Source: Martelella endophytica
GTDB taxonomy: Bacteria; Pseudomonadota; Alphaproteobacteria; Rhizobiales; Rhizobiaceae
Reading direction: 5' to 3'
Assembly (NCBI RefSeq): GCF_000960975.1
Contig: NZ_CP010803.1
Coordinates: forward strand, 310,001 to 374,000
Length of the DNA stretch: 64,000 nt
Each line of letters starts with the position of its first letter. Position 1 is the first letter of the stretch. This document shows, piece after piece, positions 22,341 to 31,200 of this stretch. Made by a program: the position numbers and the translations under genes. A model generated the notes under the pieces. The model saw nothing but the letters and a program-made list of their open reading frames with translations, was not told the DNA's origin and ran no database searches.

Positions 22341-22499
22341 TCTCTATCCTTCGGAATTTAGGCGCTTGCAGGCAAGCCGGCAAGCCTCGCGGTGATGCTT
22401 GTCGCTGGCAGCGATGGTGTCCTTCATTGCTTGTTTACGACAGCCGGTCTATCAGTCGGGTTAACGATAAACGTCCCTTGCGCCGATTTGGTTGAACTG

Positions 22500-22862
22500 A
22501 TGGTACTGAAAATCCTTCTGGCTGAAGATGATGACGACATGCGCCGTTTTCTGGTGAAGGCGCTGGAAAAGGCCGGCTACCAGGTCGCCGCCTTCGACAA
22601 TGGCGCCAGCGCCTATGACCGGCTGCGCGAGGAACCGTTCTCGCTGCTCCTGACCGACATCGTCATGCCGGAGATGGACGGTATCGAACTGGCCCGCCGG
22701 GCGACCGAGCTCGATCCCGATCTGAAGGTGATCTTCATCACCGGCTTTGCCGCCGTGGCGCTCAACGCCGATTCGGCAGCGCCGAAGGACGCCAAGGTGC
22801 TCTCCAAGCCATTCCACCTGCGCGACCTCGTCGACGAGGTTGAAAAGGTGCTCGCCGCCTGA
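22500..22862 (+). CDS. cpdR: Single-domain response regulator CpdR
   Basis: Stand-alone receiver protein of 120 residues that in its unphosphorylated state targets ClpXP for degradation of cell-cycle proteins. The acidic pocket LLAEDDDDMRR, the phospho-acceptor in LLLTDIVMPEMDG and the switch/lysine region ITGFAAVAL, AKVLSKPFHLRDLV are all present. Sequence and length match rhizobial CpdR1 closely. The start at 22500 (MVLKILL) is chosen over an upstream in-frame start because the receiver fold begins there. Confidence 0.93.
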   Translation: MVLKILLAEDDDDMRRFLVKALEKAGYQVAAFDNGASAYDRLREEPFSLLLTDIVMPEMDGIELARRATELDPDLKVIFITGFAAVALNADSAAPKDAKVLSKPFHLRDLVDEVEKVLAA

Positions 22863-22949
22863 CGGCGGGGCGAAACCGGACAGCGTCAAAAAAGCTTCAG
22901 AAATGAGTTGACGCCGCCGCCAAAGTTTGGAATACACCGCGCCACGGAT

Positions 22950-23024
<75 letters not shown>

Positions 23025-23041
23025 TCCAATTATTTGATTTT

Positions 23042-23073
23042 AAAGGGCTTTCGTGAATACGGAGGCCCTTTTT
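23042..23073 (+). terminator. Terminator of tRNA-Val
   Basis: Stem AAAGGGC / GCCCTTT with a 16-nt loop, ending in five T residues, 18 bp past the tRNA. Confidence 0.75.
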
Positions 23074-23120
23074 GCGTAGTGTTCTGTAGGTTTAACGAAC
23101 CTGACAAAATCGGCACGCAT

Positions 23121-23150
23121 AAAAAAAGCCGCCACTGTTTCCAGGGCGGC
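23121..23150 (-). terminator. Minus-strand terminator beyond the truncated tRNA-Pro
   Basis: Stem GCCGCC/GGCGGC followed on the minus strand by seven T. It is placed where a terminator for an intact minus-strand tRNA-Pro would be expected. Confidence 0.7.
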
Positions 23151-23213
23151 CGCAGATTACAGAATATGCTTTTCCAGACGCAATCGGATAATGGAAGGAA
23201 ATGGTTTGGGTTA

Positions 23214-23263
<50 letters not shown>

Positions 23264-23328
23264 ACCCATGCCTAACGGCCCGTTCCCTCTAGACTTTCGG
23301 CGCTGAGCACGCAAGAGGCAAAAACTCA

Positions 23329-23400
23329 TTTCCGAAACAAAAACGGAAAATTTGCCTTGAAAGGCAGCCGGTGGGAACGAAAGTCCCACGAAACTCCCAC
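23329..23400. repeat. Cluster of short inverted and direct repeats, candidate attL region
   Basis: TTTCCG/CGGAAA (23329-23334, 23344-23349), GTGGGA/TCCCAC (23371-23376, 23384-23389) and a second TCCCAC at 23395-23400. Dense small repeats at the presumed left phage end resemble arm-type recombinase sites, but no core duplicate can be checked because attR is off the window. Confidence 0.35.
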
Positions 23401-23412
23401 GAGATGTTCCGA

Positions 23413-23685
23413 TCATGTTCCGGCTTTTGTTCGTCGTTCGCCAGCGAGAAACCTGTCGCTCGGTAGGCCATCCAGACGAAACTTGATTTGGCAGCGGTCA
23501 TCGAACCGGCCATCAACTTGCTTCAGCGCGCGCGGGCATTTTGCGTTGCGGGCGAAAGCGAGAAGCGCCGAAGGCGCGCTGTCGGTGCCAGCGATCCAGA
23601 AGAACCTGTCTTCGCGATACTCGCCGTAGCGGCTGCAAAGCTTGCATTCCACCTTCACCCTGCGCGGGCTCGCATCGTCCTGCAT
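23413..23685 (-). CDS. Small zinc-ribbon phage protein, unknown function
   Basis: Ninety residues. An early CKLC motif and later single cysteines (CPRALK, DRCQIKF) suggest a zinc ribbon; RFFWIAGTDS lies between. No enzymatic signature is seen. It is transcribed away from the zinc-ribbon/SRAP genes and shares with them the SOS box at 23725-23739, so it may also be damage-induced. Confidence 0.6.
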   Translation of the reverse strand: MQDDASPRRVKVECKLCSRYGEYREDRFFWIAGTDSAPSALLAFARNAKCPRALKQVDGRFDDRCQIKFRLDGLPSDRFLAGERRTKAGT

Positions 23686-23724
23686 CTGCCGCCCCTTGAC
23701 TCTCTGCCATCAAATTTGACAGTA

Positions 23725-23739
23725 GAACATAATAGGAAC
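23725..23739. promoter_or_regulatory. SOS (LexA) box, GTTC-N7-GTTC type
   Basis: On the minus strand GTTC-CTATTAT-GTTC, the direct-repeat LexA site of Alphaproteobacteria. A TTGACA (23716-23721) lies beside it. It is centred in the 73-bp gap between two divergent phage genes, one of which leads into the SRAP peptidase gene. Confidence 0.75.
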
Positions 23740-23758
23740 AAAGACGATTGAAAAGGCC

Positions 23759-24088
23759 ATGCCCGCACGACGACCACCGCCCGGATTGCCGCCCGGTACC
23801 GGCTATCGCACGCTTCAGGATGCCGCCGACAATCACCAGATCCTGCAGGTCTGGTGCGGCGGCTGTCGCCGGCGGGTCAACTATCTTCCCGCCGACCTAG
23901 TGCCGATCGTCGGATGGCAGCACTATGCCCACGAGCCGCCCTTCGCTTGCTCGCGATGTAAGACCAAGGAATACATGGCGACAGCGTTGCTCTCGCCAAG
24001 CCTTGGCGATTATGGTGATATCAAGGTGCGCCGGCCGGCCGGGATGGTGCGGGTATGGAAGACGGTCAATCTCGGAGATGACCCCTGA
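23759..24088 (+). CDS. Zinc-ribbon protein co-transcribed with SRAP peptidase
   Basis: One hundred and nine residues with two CxxC pairs ([13 protein letters not shown] and [11 protein letters not shown]) forming a probable zinc ribbon, preceded by a P/G-rich N-terminus. No known enzyme domain. Its stop overlaps the start of the SRAP gene (TGATG), so the two are translationally coupled and likely share the SOS box upstream. A DNA- or RNA-binding role is possible. Confidence 0.7.
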   Translation: MPARRPPPGLPPGTGYRTLQDAADNHQILQVWCGGCRRRVNYLPADLVPIVGWQHYAHEPPFACSRCKTKEYMATALLSPSLGDYGDIKVRRPAGMVRVWKTVNLGDDP

Positions 24089-24720
24089 TGTGCAATCTGT
24101 ACAACAACACGACGACACATGAGGCCGTACGCGCGCTGTTCCGGCCGGAACGTGACCTCACCAACCGCGCCGACCTCAACGGAGACTGCTATCCGGACAG
24201 GCCGGCGCCGATCGTGCGCATGGCGAACGGCGAGCGCGAACTCGCCTTCGCCACCTGGGGCATGCCCTCCCCGCCCTTCGTCACCAAGGGCAGGCCGGAC
24301 ACCGGCGTTACCAACATCCGCAACACCGCCTCGCCGCACTGGCGGCGGTGGCTCGGGCCGGAAAGCCGCTGCCTGGTGCCGTGGACGACATTCTGCGAGT
24401 GGGAAGATACCAAGCCGAAGAAGACCAAGCGCTGGTTTGCCATCAACGACGACAAACCGCTCGCGGCCTTCGCGGGTATATGGACAGTCTGGGAGGGGGA
24501 GCGCGGTTCGCTGAAGAACCCGAGACCGGGCACGCACGAGCTGTTCGGCTTTCTGACCTGCGAGGCAAACGCCGTGGTGAAACCGATCCACCCGAAGGCT
24601 ATGCCGGTCATATTGACGACGACCGAAGAAATGGATGTCTGGACGCGGGCGCCTTGGGAGGAGGCAAAGGCGCTGCAGCGCCCATTACCCGACGGCGGCC
24701 TGATATTGCTGGAAAACTGA
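24088..24720 (+). CDS. SOS response-associated peptidase (SRAP/YedK, HMCES family)
   Basis: Protein of 210 residues that forms a covalent thiazolidine link with abasic sites in single-stranded DNA. Catalytic Cys2 follows the initiator Met (MCNLYN); the conserved asparagine is in [17 protein letters not shown], the glutamate in [13 protein letters not shown] and the histidine in [10 protein letters not shown]. Start and length are normal. Coupled to the zinc-ribbon gene upstream and probably LexA-controlled. It may protect phage or host DNA during induction. Confidence 0.92.
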   Translation: MCNLYNNTTTHEAVRALFRPERDLTNRADLNGDCYPDRPAPIVRMANGERELAFATWGMPSPPFVTKGRPDTGVTNIRNTASPHWRRWLGPESRCLVPWTTFCEWEDTKPKKTKRWFAINDDKPLAAFAGIWTVWEGERGSLKNPRPGTHELFGFLTCEANAVVKPIHPKAMPVILTTTEEMDVWTRAPWEEAKALQRPLPDGGLILLEN

Positions 24721-24870
24721 ACTCAAAAGGAACAGTCCGGCCCCAAGAAAAGGCACACTCATTCCATCATTTGATGTTAGCTAATATTTAATTCAAATTT
24801 CTCTAAAGTACTATTGACATCGCTAGTAATGCTCAGAAATATCCTTTCATATCGATGAGGGGACATCAAT

Positions 24871-25878
24871 ATGAATTTTGCCGAAAGGGAAGCGTTCTAT
24901 CGTCAGATCGAGGAAGAACGGGACACGAAGGTTATTGCCTACGTTACCGGCGACAGACGTAACATGGAGACGCAAATCGGTGCAGACTGCATCGATATTT
25001 TCATAGAAAAGCTCGATGAAATAGGACCGACGAAGAAGATTTCTTTGGTGCTTCATACAAACGGCGGCAACACCGCTGCAGCTTGGCGTTTAGTAAATCT
25101 GATAAAATCATTCTGCGATGAATTCGAGGTAATCATCCCATTCACTGCAATGAGCGCCGGGACCTTGATATCACTTGGGGCTCATAACATTGTGATGACA
25201 AAGCAGGCGACGCTAGGGCCGATTGACCCAAGCCTTAACCACCCTTTGGGCCCAAGCGTTAAAGACGGAAATCAGCTTGCGCGGCTATCTGTGAGCGTTG
25301 AGGCGGTGCGAGGCTACCTAGACGCGGCTTGCCTTGATCTTGGGATCAAAGATGATAGCTCGCTCGCAACGATTTTGACGGATTTGTCAAATAAGGTCCA
25401 CCCACTTGTTCTCGGTGAGATTTTTAGGTCCAGAGCGCAAATCCGATTTCTCGCAGAAAAACTTTTGAACAGCACGATGAAAGATGGCGAGAAAATAAAG
25501 CCGATTGTCGATTTCCTTTGCGCAGATTCCGGTAGCCACGACTATACAATCAATAGGCGAGAAGCAAAAACTTTGGGTCTTCCGGTTGAAAAACCAACAA
25601 ATGAGTTCTATGCTCTTCTTAAAAGCATCCAAAGAAGCTATAGCGCCGAGATGAAACTGGCAGAGCCATTCAACCCGCTAACGCTTGCGACAGCTGCGAA
25701 TGGTGCGCCAGTACAATACAAGTTTGTGCGTGCAGTCATTGAAAGCGTCGATAATGGTTCCCACGCGTTTATTTCAGAGGGTGTGATGACGCGACAGGTT
25801 GGTCCGCAACAAGGTCCCATGCCACCCCAGCAGACAATCCAGGATCAAAGACAATTCGAAGGATGGAGGCAAATATGA
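24871..25878 (+). CDS. SDH-family Clp-fold serine proteinase (SppA-like)
   Basis: Protein of 335 residues of the serine-dehydrogenase-proteinase group, with the ClpP/SppA crotonase-like fold. Visible are LVLHTNGGNTAAAWRLVNLI, the likely nucleophile serine in FTAMSAGTLISLGA and MTKQATLGPIDPSL. No signal peptide is seen, so it is probably cytoplasmic or membrane-associated. The gene is markedly more AT-rich than its neighbours, which suggests recent transfer as cargo. It overlaps the next small gene by ATGA. Substrate unknown; an exclusion or stress role is inferred. Confidence 0.85.
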   Translation: MNFAEREAFYRQIEEERDTKVIAYVTGDRRNMETQIGADCIDIFIEKLDEIGPTKKISLVLHTNGGNTAAAWRLVNLIKSFCDEFEVIIPFTAMSAGTLISLGAHNIVMTKQATLGPIDPSLNHPLGPSVKDGNQLARLSVSVEAVRGYLDAACLDLGIKDDSSLATILTDLSNKVHPLVLGEIFRSRAQIRFLAEKLLNSTMKDGEKIKPIVDFLCADSGSHDYTINRREAKTLGLPVEKPTNEFYALLKSIQRSYSAEMKLAEPFNPLTLATAANGAPVQYKFVRAVIESVDNGSHAFISEGVMTRQVGPQQGPMPPQQTIQDQRQFEGWRQI

Positions 25879-26102
25879 AAGACTTCACCACCGGAACGGA
25901 CGCAGCCCACGTGTTCCGTGAGACTTCCGCATCAGATACGCTGACCCTCGACGGGACAGGAGACACAGGCAGCCTATTCAATTTCATGAAAGATTCTATG
26001 ATCGTTATGAGTTACGATCAGGAGGAATGGGACGCCAAAATTCCAAGCCGCCCCGAAGGGGACATGGATGCGACGGTTGCAGGGTCCTATACGGCGCGCT
26101 AA
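25875..26102 (+). CDS. Small unknown protein coupled to the Clp-fold protease
   Basis: Seventy-five residues, acidic, rich in T, D and G, with no membrane segment or known motif. Its ATG overlaps the stop of the protease gene (ATGA), so it is probably made with it; it could be a partner or substrate. A strong terminator follows within 20 bp. Confidence 0.6.
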   Translation: MKDFTTGTDAAHVFRETSASDTLTLDGTGDTGSLFNFMKDSMIVMSYDQEEWDAKIPSRPEGDMDATVAGSYTAR

Positions 26103-26120
26103 GCACCGTTTCCAGAATAG

Positions 26121-26155
26121 AAAAGCCGCCTAAAATTCTTAGGCGGCTTTTTTTT
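26121..26155. terminator. Bidirectional rho-independent terminator
   Basis: Twelve-bp perfect stem AAAGCCGCCTAA / TTAGGCGGCTTT with a 5-nt loop; eight T follow on the plus strand and four on the minus strand. It ends the cargo operon from the left and the late minus-strand operon from the right. Confidence 0.9.
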
Positions 26156-26250
26156 CGTTTGAATGGCCTTCAAACGCTGGGAGCTTTTTGTTGGCAACAA
26201 ATGAACCCGTCCTATGCGTAGCACCGCGCCGGCCTTGCGGTGCGGACGGT

Positions 26251-26628
26251 TCAGCGGCTCGACAGCCAACTCCAAATGTTTTCCTTCTGACCGACCAGCC
26301 AAACAGCCAGCGCCAGTAGAAATCCGCCGGCAACCCACAGAGCCCGGCCGAGCTTTCCAGCCCCTTCGACCTGCGCCTTCTTCGTGGCGTAGTCCTCCAG
26401 CGTCGGCGCCGCATCGTTCACCGCTTTCTCAACATTCTCCAGCCGATGGTTGATCTTGAGAAGTTCGCGCTCATGCTGCTCCTGTCGCTGATGCATGCCG
26501 CGCCGGCTTTCGCTGGCACGAAGCTCAGAGTCCTCGAGGCGACGGTCGACGCGCTCCACGCTCTTGCCGACATCATCAATGCGCTGAAGAATGAGAGCCG
26601 TCACGCTTCCCGGTTCATAATCGGACAC
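26251..26628 (-). CDS. DUF1515-like phage protein with coiled coil and C-terminal membrane segment
   Basis: One hundred and twenty-five residues. A charged coiled-coil region (about residues 13-70, heptad-like R/E/L pattern) is followed by one membrane segment (ALWVAGGFLLALAVWLVG) near the C-terminus. The layout matches small DUF1515 proteins at the end of rhizobial phage lysis cassettes, possibly a second holin or lysis regulator. It is the last gene of the late operon and abuts the Rz1-like gene by 1 base. Confidence 0.65.
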   Translation of the reverse strand: MSDYEPGSVTALILQRIDDVGKSVERVDRRLEDSELRASESRRGMHQRQEQHERELLKINHRLENVEKAVNDAAPTLEDYATKKAQVEGAGKLGRALWVAGGFLLALAVWLVGQKENIWSWLSSR

Positions 26629-26915
26629 TAGCGCCCCTCCAGCACATCGATCGCCTTGACCAGCGCTGCATTGCGCGCTTGGCAGACACGATACTGCTGG
26701 CGGACCGCGATGAGAAGTGCTGTCGCCTCATAGACGTCCGGCGACGCCTCGGGCAGCGGCGGAAGGTTTTCGACCGGGGTCAGCAGGTCGCCAGGCGTCT
26801 TCGCCTGCCGCACCGTGGCCGGGTCAGCGGGCGTCTTCCTGTCGAATGTGCTCCCACAGCTCGCGAGAAGGACGAGGAGGACCGTCATCGCCACAGGATT
26901 TGTCATCTTTCGCAT
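26628..26915 (-). CDS. Rz1-like outer-membrane spanin lipoprotein
   Basis: Ninety-five-residue lipoprotein: signal peptide with lipobox LLASC, then a proline-rich periplasmic stretch (TPADPATV, LPPLPEASPD) and a C-terminal helix. The N-terminal third is encoded inside the 3' end of the Rz-like gene in another frame, the classical nested Rz/Rz1 layout. It should pair with the Rz-like inner-membrane subunit to fuse membranes at the last lysis step. Start at 26915 (MRKMTNPV) is chosen from the signal peptide. Confidence 0.75.
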   Translation of the reverse strand: MRKMTNPVAMTVLLVLLASCGSTFDRKTPADPATVRQAKTPGDLLTPVENLPPLPEASPDVYEATALLIAVRQQYRVCQARNAALVKAIDVLEGR

Positions 26916-27252
26916 TAGCTTCCCTTTCCGCTGCCAGCTGCATCTGAAGTCCGGATATGCGCTGCGCCTGCGCCAGATCGCGCGAACGATTGGTCGCGGC
27001 GAGTTCATCAAGCGCCGCCTGCTTGTCATCCTCGACCGCCTGCAACTGATCGCGCAGGATCTGGGCTTTCTGTTCCCAAGCGATGCGTTCGCGCAGCTCG
27101 CCGGCGGCAAGCCCCCGCGTCCAGACGCCGTGGATGGCGTGGTTGACCCACCAGACGGCAGCGCCGGCGACGATCGCTACCAGCAGAGCCGCGCCGGCGA
27201 ACCGGCCAAGCCGGGTGTCGCGCAGCCATGTGAAGATTGCCCACGCCATCAC
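26824..27252 (-). CDS. Rz-like inner-membrane spanin
   Basis: One hundred and forty-two residues: short N-terminal cytoplasmic part, one membrane segment (FAGAALLVAIVAGAAVWWV), then a long periplasmic coiled coil (about residues 52-115). This is the i-spanin layout. Its 3' 92 bp overlap the start of the Rz1-like lipoprotein gene in a different frame. It follows the holin-like gene with a 4-bp overlap. Confidence 0.75.
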   Translation of the reverse strand: MMAWAIFTWLRDTRLGRFAGAALLVAIVAGAAVWWVNHAIHGVWTRGLAAGELRERIAWEQKAQILRDQLQAVEDDKQAALDELAATNRSRDLAQAQRISGLQMQLAAEREANAKDDKSCGDDGPPRPSRELWEHIRQEDAR

Positions 27253-27485
27253 TCCGGCCCTCCCGGTCCCTTGAACTTCATCTTGTTCCGGTCATCCCAG
27301 GTGGCGCCGAAGACATAGGAGCCGAGCGTGCTCATGGCGACGAAACCGAGAATGTTGACGATGGTCTCATTCAGCCGCGTATCGCCGCCCAGCGCCGCCA
27401 GATAGGCGATAACAAGGCCGCAATAAATCAGCGTGCAGATAACGACCGTGCGCCGCACCGTCCAGTTGGCGTCGAGCTTGCTCAC
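27249..27485 (-). CDS. Holin-like small membrane protein
   Basis: Seventy-eight residues with two hydrophobic segments (TVVICTLIYCGLVIAYLAAL and IVNILGFVAMSTLGSYVFG), a charged N-terminus and the C-terminal tail DDRNKMKFKGP. Position between endolysin and spanins is typical of a class II holin. No family-specific residues are decisive, so holin is inferred from topology and place. Both ends overlap neighbours by 4 bp. Confidence 0.72.
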   Translation of the reverse strand: MSKLDANWTVRRTVVICTLIYCGLVIAYLAALGGDTRLNETIVNILGFVAMSTLGSYVFGATWDDRNKMKFKGPGGPE

Positions 27486-28168
27486 GCGCCCGCCCTCGCC
27501 CTCAGAACATCGACCGTGACCCGATCGAATGCCTCGGTGACCGAAATGCCGGCGTCTTCCTGAAACAGCGCGATCGCGTCGCGCGTCTTCGGGCCGACGA
27601 TGCCGTCGACGGGCCCGACGGGATACCCGAGCCCGCGCAGAAGCTTTTGCAGCCAGCGGTCGCGCGCGTCCGGACCATCCTGCCCATGCACCGACCAGAC
27701 GCCGCGGATATCGGCGGGCGGCAGGCCGTGCGATTGCGCCCAGGGGATCGCGTTGAACTGCGGGCAGAGCTTGATATGCTCGCTCGGCTCGATGATGCCG
27801 TCGCCATCGAGATCCGGGGAAAGGTCGCGGTGACCACAGACCTTGGCGCCGGGATAGCGCTTGGCCATCGCGTGAAGGCGCTGCTCAAGTGTGACCATCA
27901 TCGCCGGCGTGGCATCGAACTCATTGAGGCCACCCTCAAGCGAAATCCCGTAGGCGATCGAATTGTATCCCTGCACATGCGCGCCGATCGCGTCGACGCC
28001 CCGGCCGGGCTGAAGCACCCCATCCCGGTCGATCCACTCATTGTAGCCAATATCCGAAAACCCACGGCGCTTGTGCATGGCGCGGAGCGAACTGACGCTC
28101 AGGCGGCTGGAGGGGTTCGTCGCCGTGACATGGACGACGAGGAGTTCGGTTTTCTTGCGTGAAGACAT
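27482..28168 (-). CDS. Endolysin: N-acetylmuramoyl-L-alanine amidase with peptidoglycan-binding domain
   Basis: Lyses the cell wall at the end of infection. The 228-residue protein has an Amidase_2 (T7 lysozyme/PGRP-like) domain (residues about 5-125): zinc ligands are expected in LLVVHVTATNP, and the second pair in VCGHRDLSPDLDGDG, with IKLCPQF at the end. The C-terminal part (LLRGLGYPVGPVDGIVGPKTRDAIALFQ) is a PG_binding_1 repeat. No signal peptide, so it needs the holin. Confidence 0.9.
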   Translation of the reverse strand: MSSRKKTELLVVHVTATNPSSRLSVSSLRAMHKRRGFSDIGYNEWIDRDGVLQPGRGVDAIGAHVQGYNSIAYGISLEGGLNEFDATPAMMVTLEQRLHAMAKRYPGAKVCGHRDLSPDLDGDGIIEPSEHIKLCPQFNAIPWAQSHGLPPADIRGVWSVHGQDGPDARDRWLQKLLRGLGYPVGPVDGIVGPKTRDAIALFQEDAGISVTEAFDRVTVDVLRARAGA

Positions 28169-28232
28169 GATAAAGCTCCGCCGCCCGCCTCGGCGGGGAG
28201 GCGGTGCGATCTATTGAGTTGTCAATGATTTC

Positions 28233-31200
28233 TCAGCCGATGATTTCCCGGCACTCGACAAAGGCAACCTCAAGCGTCGCCCCGGTCGACTGGAGCCGGA
28301 AGGTAAAGTCACCCACCTCACCGGCCGGAACGTCGATATCGAACCGCGTTTCGCGCCACGCTGTCGGCGAAAGGCACCTGATCACGGCCCCGCCATTTGC
28401 CGGAATTGTCGACCCCATGGCTACGATGAGTTCGAACCATCGAAAATCGAACGTGTCGCTGTTGATCGGGCTATCGTCAGGATAGGTCGAAATCGTCCGG
28501 TCTATGTACTGGTCAGCATCCCAGCCGCGCCCCGTCGGATCGACATAGGCAGGCGGATTAAACCGGTGCCAAACCGAAAGCTCGAATACCCTGTCGACTG
28601 CCGTCGCCGCAATCGAGACCGATTGTGTGACGGTATCCGTATCCGTGATCTTGGCGACATGTGTGCAGCGCGCGCCGATGTTTCCAGGCGTCCACGGAAG
28701 GTATGGCGCATCGACCGGCGCGTCAGCAACAGGAGCGCCCGCCGCCGTCCACCCAGTCAGGGATGCGTCAAATGTCGGCGCGGCGACAAGCTGCGTGGCG
28801 GAACGTTTCATAGCAGGTGCGGCGAGCGGTTTGAGAGGCGTCGATGGAAACTCCATGAGTTGACCTGAGACAGTAAAGCTCGGAGCCGCCATGGTGAAAC
28901 TTCCGGCTTTTGCAACAAGAAGCTGCACCTTGCGACCCTGCATATACCCCTTGGTTTCGGGGAAGACATAGTCGACACCATCGATGGCCGATATGGCCTC
29001 CCACGCGCCCTTCGGCGTGTTCCACACCGAGAGGTATTGCGCCGTCACAGTATTTTCAGACGTTTTTCCGGGAATGCCATCGTCGTAGTCCCAGTAACGC
29101 ACATAGACCGTTGCGCCCGCCGGAACGTTCAGTTTTGCCGAAAGCTTATTGATCTGGAAATGCGCAGCAGGAACAATCGCCTCAATTAGCAGGTAGTCCT
29201 CACCGTCAATCGAGGCCCCCTCTTTTAGCGCCTGATATTCATCCGGTACATCGACGCCGGAAACCCATGTTTCGAGCGGAAGCCCCTCATCGAGCGCATC
29301 CCAAGCGTCGATGTAGTCATCGACGATCGGCCGATGGGCAATGTTTATTTCCTTCCACTTTTCATAACGCTCTTCGATAGTATCAAAGAGCAGGTCGTCA
29401 GCCGAAGAGATTGAGAATGACGGCTGGGGCCGGAAAATCTTGATCCCCTGGACCGGCTGGCCAAGATGCTCATTGACCCAGGCGGAGATAGGCTGATGAT
29501 AGAGCGCGTTCGACCGGCAGGTCGTGTGGTGCCCGTCGATCTGCCATGCGGGCAACCCGCCATCGCGACGATAGACTGCGCCAGCATCAAAATAGGCGCA
29601 ATCCGCCTTGAGCGCGGCAGCCTGTTTTGCCAGTCGATAGCCTTTTTCCTCGTCAATCTGCGAGACGAACACAGGCTCGATTCCGGCCGCCCTGATCATG
29701 GCAGCTGCCCGGAAATAGTTCTCCTGGAAATATTCCACGTCCGCGTTGTACATGTAGGCATCATTCGCAGCAGACGCCATCAAAAGGTAGCGAGCCGTGA
29801 TGTCGGTGATAGAAACGCCGAAGGTGGTGAAAAGCGTGCCGTTGCGCACATCATCCGCGAACCCCAGAGCGTCCCGGCCCGTCTGCGACGCGTTGATGAT
29901 GCGAAAATCAGTCAGATTACCGATATGGCAAGGAAAGGCCTTTGACGGAACGCTATAAAGGCCGCAAGACGTCGAGTCTACGCCGTAGATCGCACTTTCG
30001 GAATTGGAGATGGTGATCGTGCGGGTCTGTCCCGTGACGCCAAGGCCGCTTTGGAGGCCGGCGATATTTTCCTCGGCGCCGATCAGCCTGCTTGATGTCA
30101 CCGCCTGCTCGTCACAGATCAACTGCATCTGCAGTTCATTGCCGTCATTATAGACCGCCGTGAAACTCGCATTCGTATCGCTCGTGGGATCATTCCAGAA
30201 CGGAAGACCGTTCCCAGCCTTCGTCGCAACCCTGTTCTTGGGCCGCACCGCGAAATACCCACCGAGAACCAGCTGTTCCGGCAACACATAGGTTTCAAGG
30301 GTCTCGCTTTCGGTTGTCACAACAACCTCACTGCCCTCATCCACTGTCACCGCCAACGTGTCCGTATTCAGCGTAGCCGCATAGAACCGCACAGGTCCTG
30401 GTGTATCGCTTCCGGCAATCTTGATCGCCTTAACCGCCTTTCCCGCAGTCCCGGCCGAATAAACGTAAGTACGCGAAATCGTCTTCTGCGCCTCGACCTG
30501 AGGGTCCGGATTGCCAATGATCACTTCAGAAAACAATCTATCGACGGCCGGCTTGACGGTAGCGAGATCCTGTGTCGCCATGCCAGCAGCCTCCTCTATG
30601 TCTTCGATGCGGGCTGGGTTCGGCCCGATATATTCAAGACCGAATGAAACCTCGTAGCTTTTTTCGGTTTCCACGGTGGGCACAGGTATCGCAACACCAG
30701 GCGTCGGTGTCGTGGTAGTAGCGCTTACGGTCGACGTGTAGAGCGTTTTCGGCGGGGGCGACGCGGCAGAGACCCTGATGCTCCACTGCCAGATGCCGAG
30801 ATATTCACCCTTCAGGACCTTTGCTACAGAAGTGACATCAACTTCGTCTAGCGTGCCGACAACGGATGTGAAGCTACCGACGATCGCGCGAGGCGTAAAA
30901 GTCTTTGCATTCTTGTCAAGCGATCCGGCAACGATCTGTCCGGTGTTAGCGCGCCCCCAACTTGCTTTGATTTTTCGGACGTACCCATCAGCTAAAGCCG
31001 CCCTGTCCTCGACGAGAATCCTGTTGACCTGGTCTGTATCGCCAGTTGCCACCGTATCCACGCCAAAAATCTGTACATCCTCAAGGTCAGCAAGATCGAC
31101 CTTGGTTGCCAGAGCACTGGCCGCAGGGACCTCGGCGATAAGCACTGCCGCACCACCCGTCTTGCGATAGGCATAGTAAGCGATCACGTCGGTATCGTCA

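Noticed and set aside
23406..23420. Second GTTC-N7-GTTC (GTTC-CGATCAT-GTTC)
   Set aside because: It lies at the 3' end of a minus-strand gene with no downstream target; one or two such matches are expected by chance in a window of this size.
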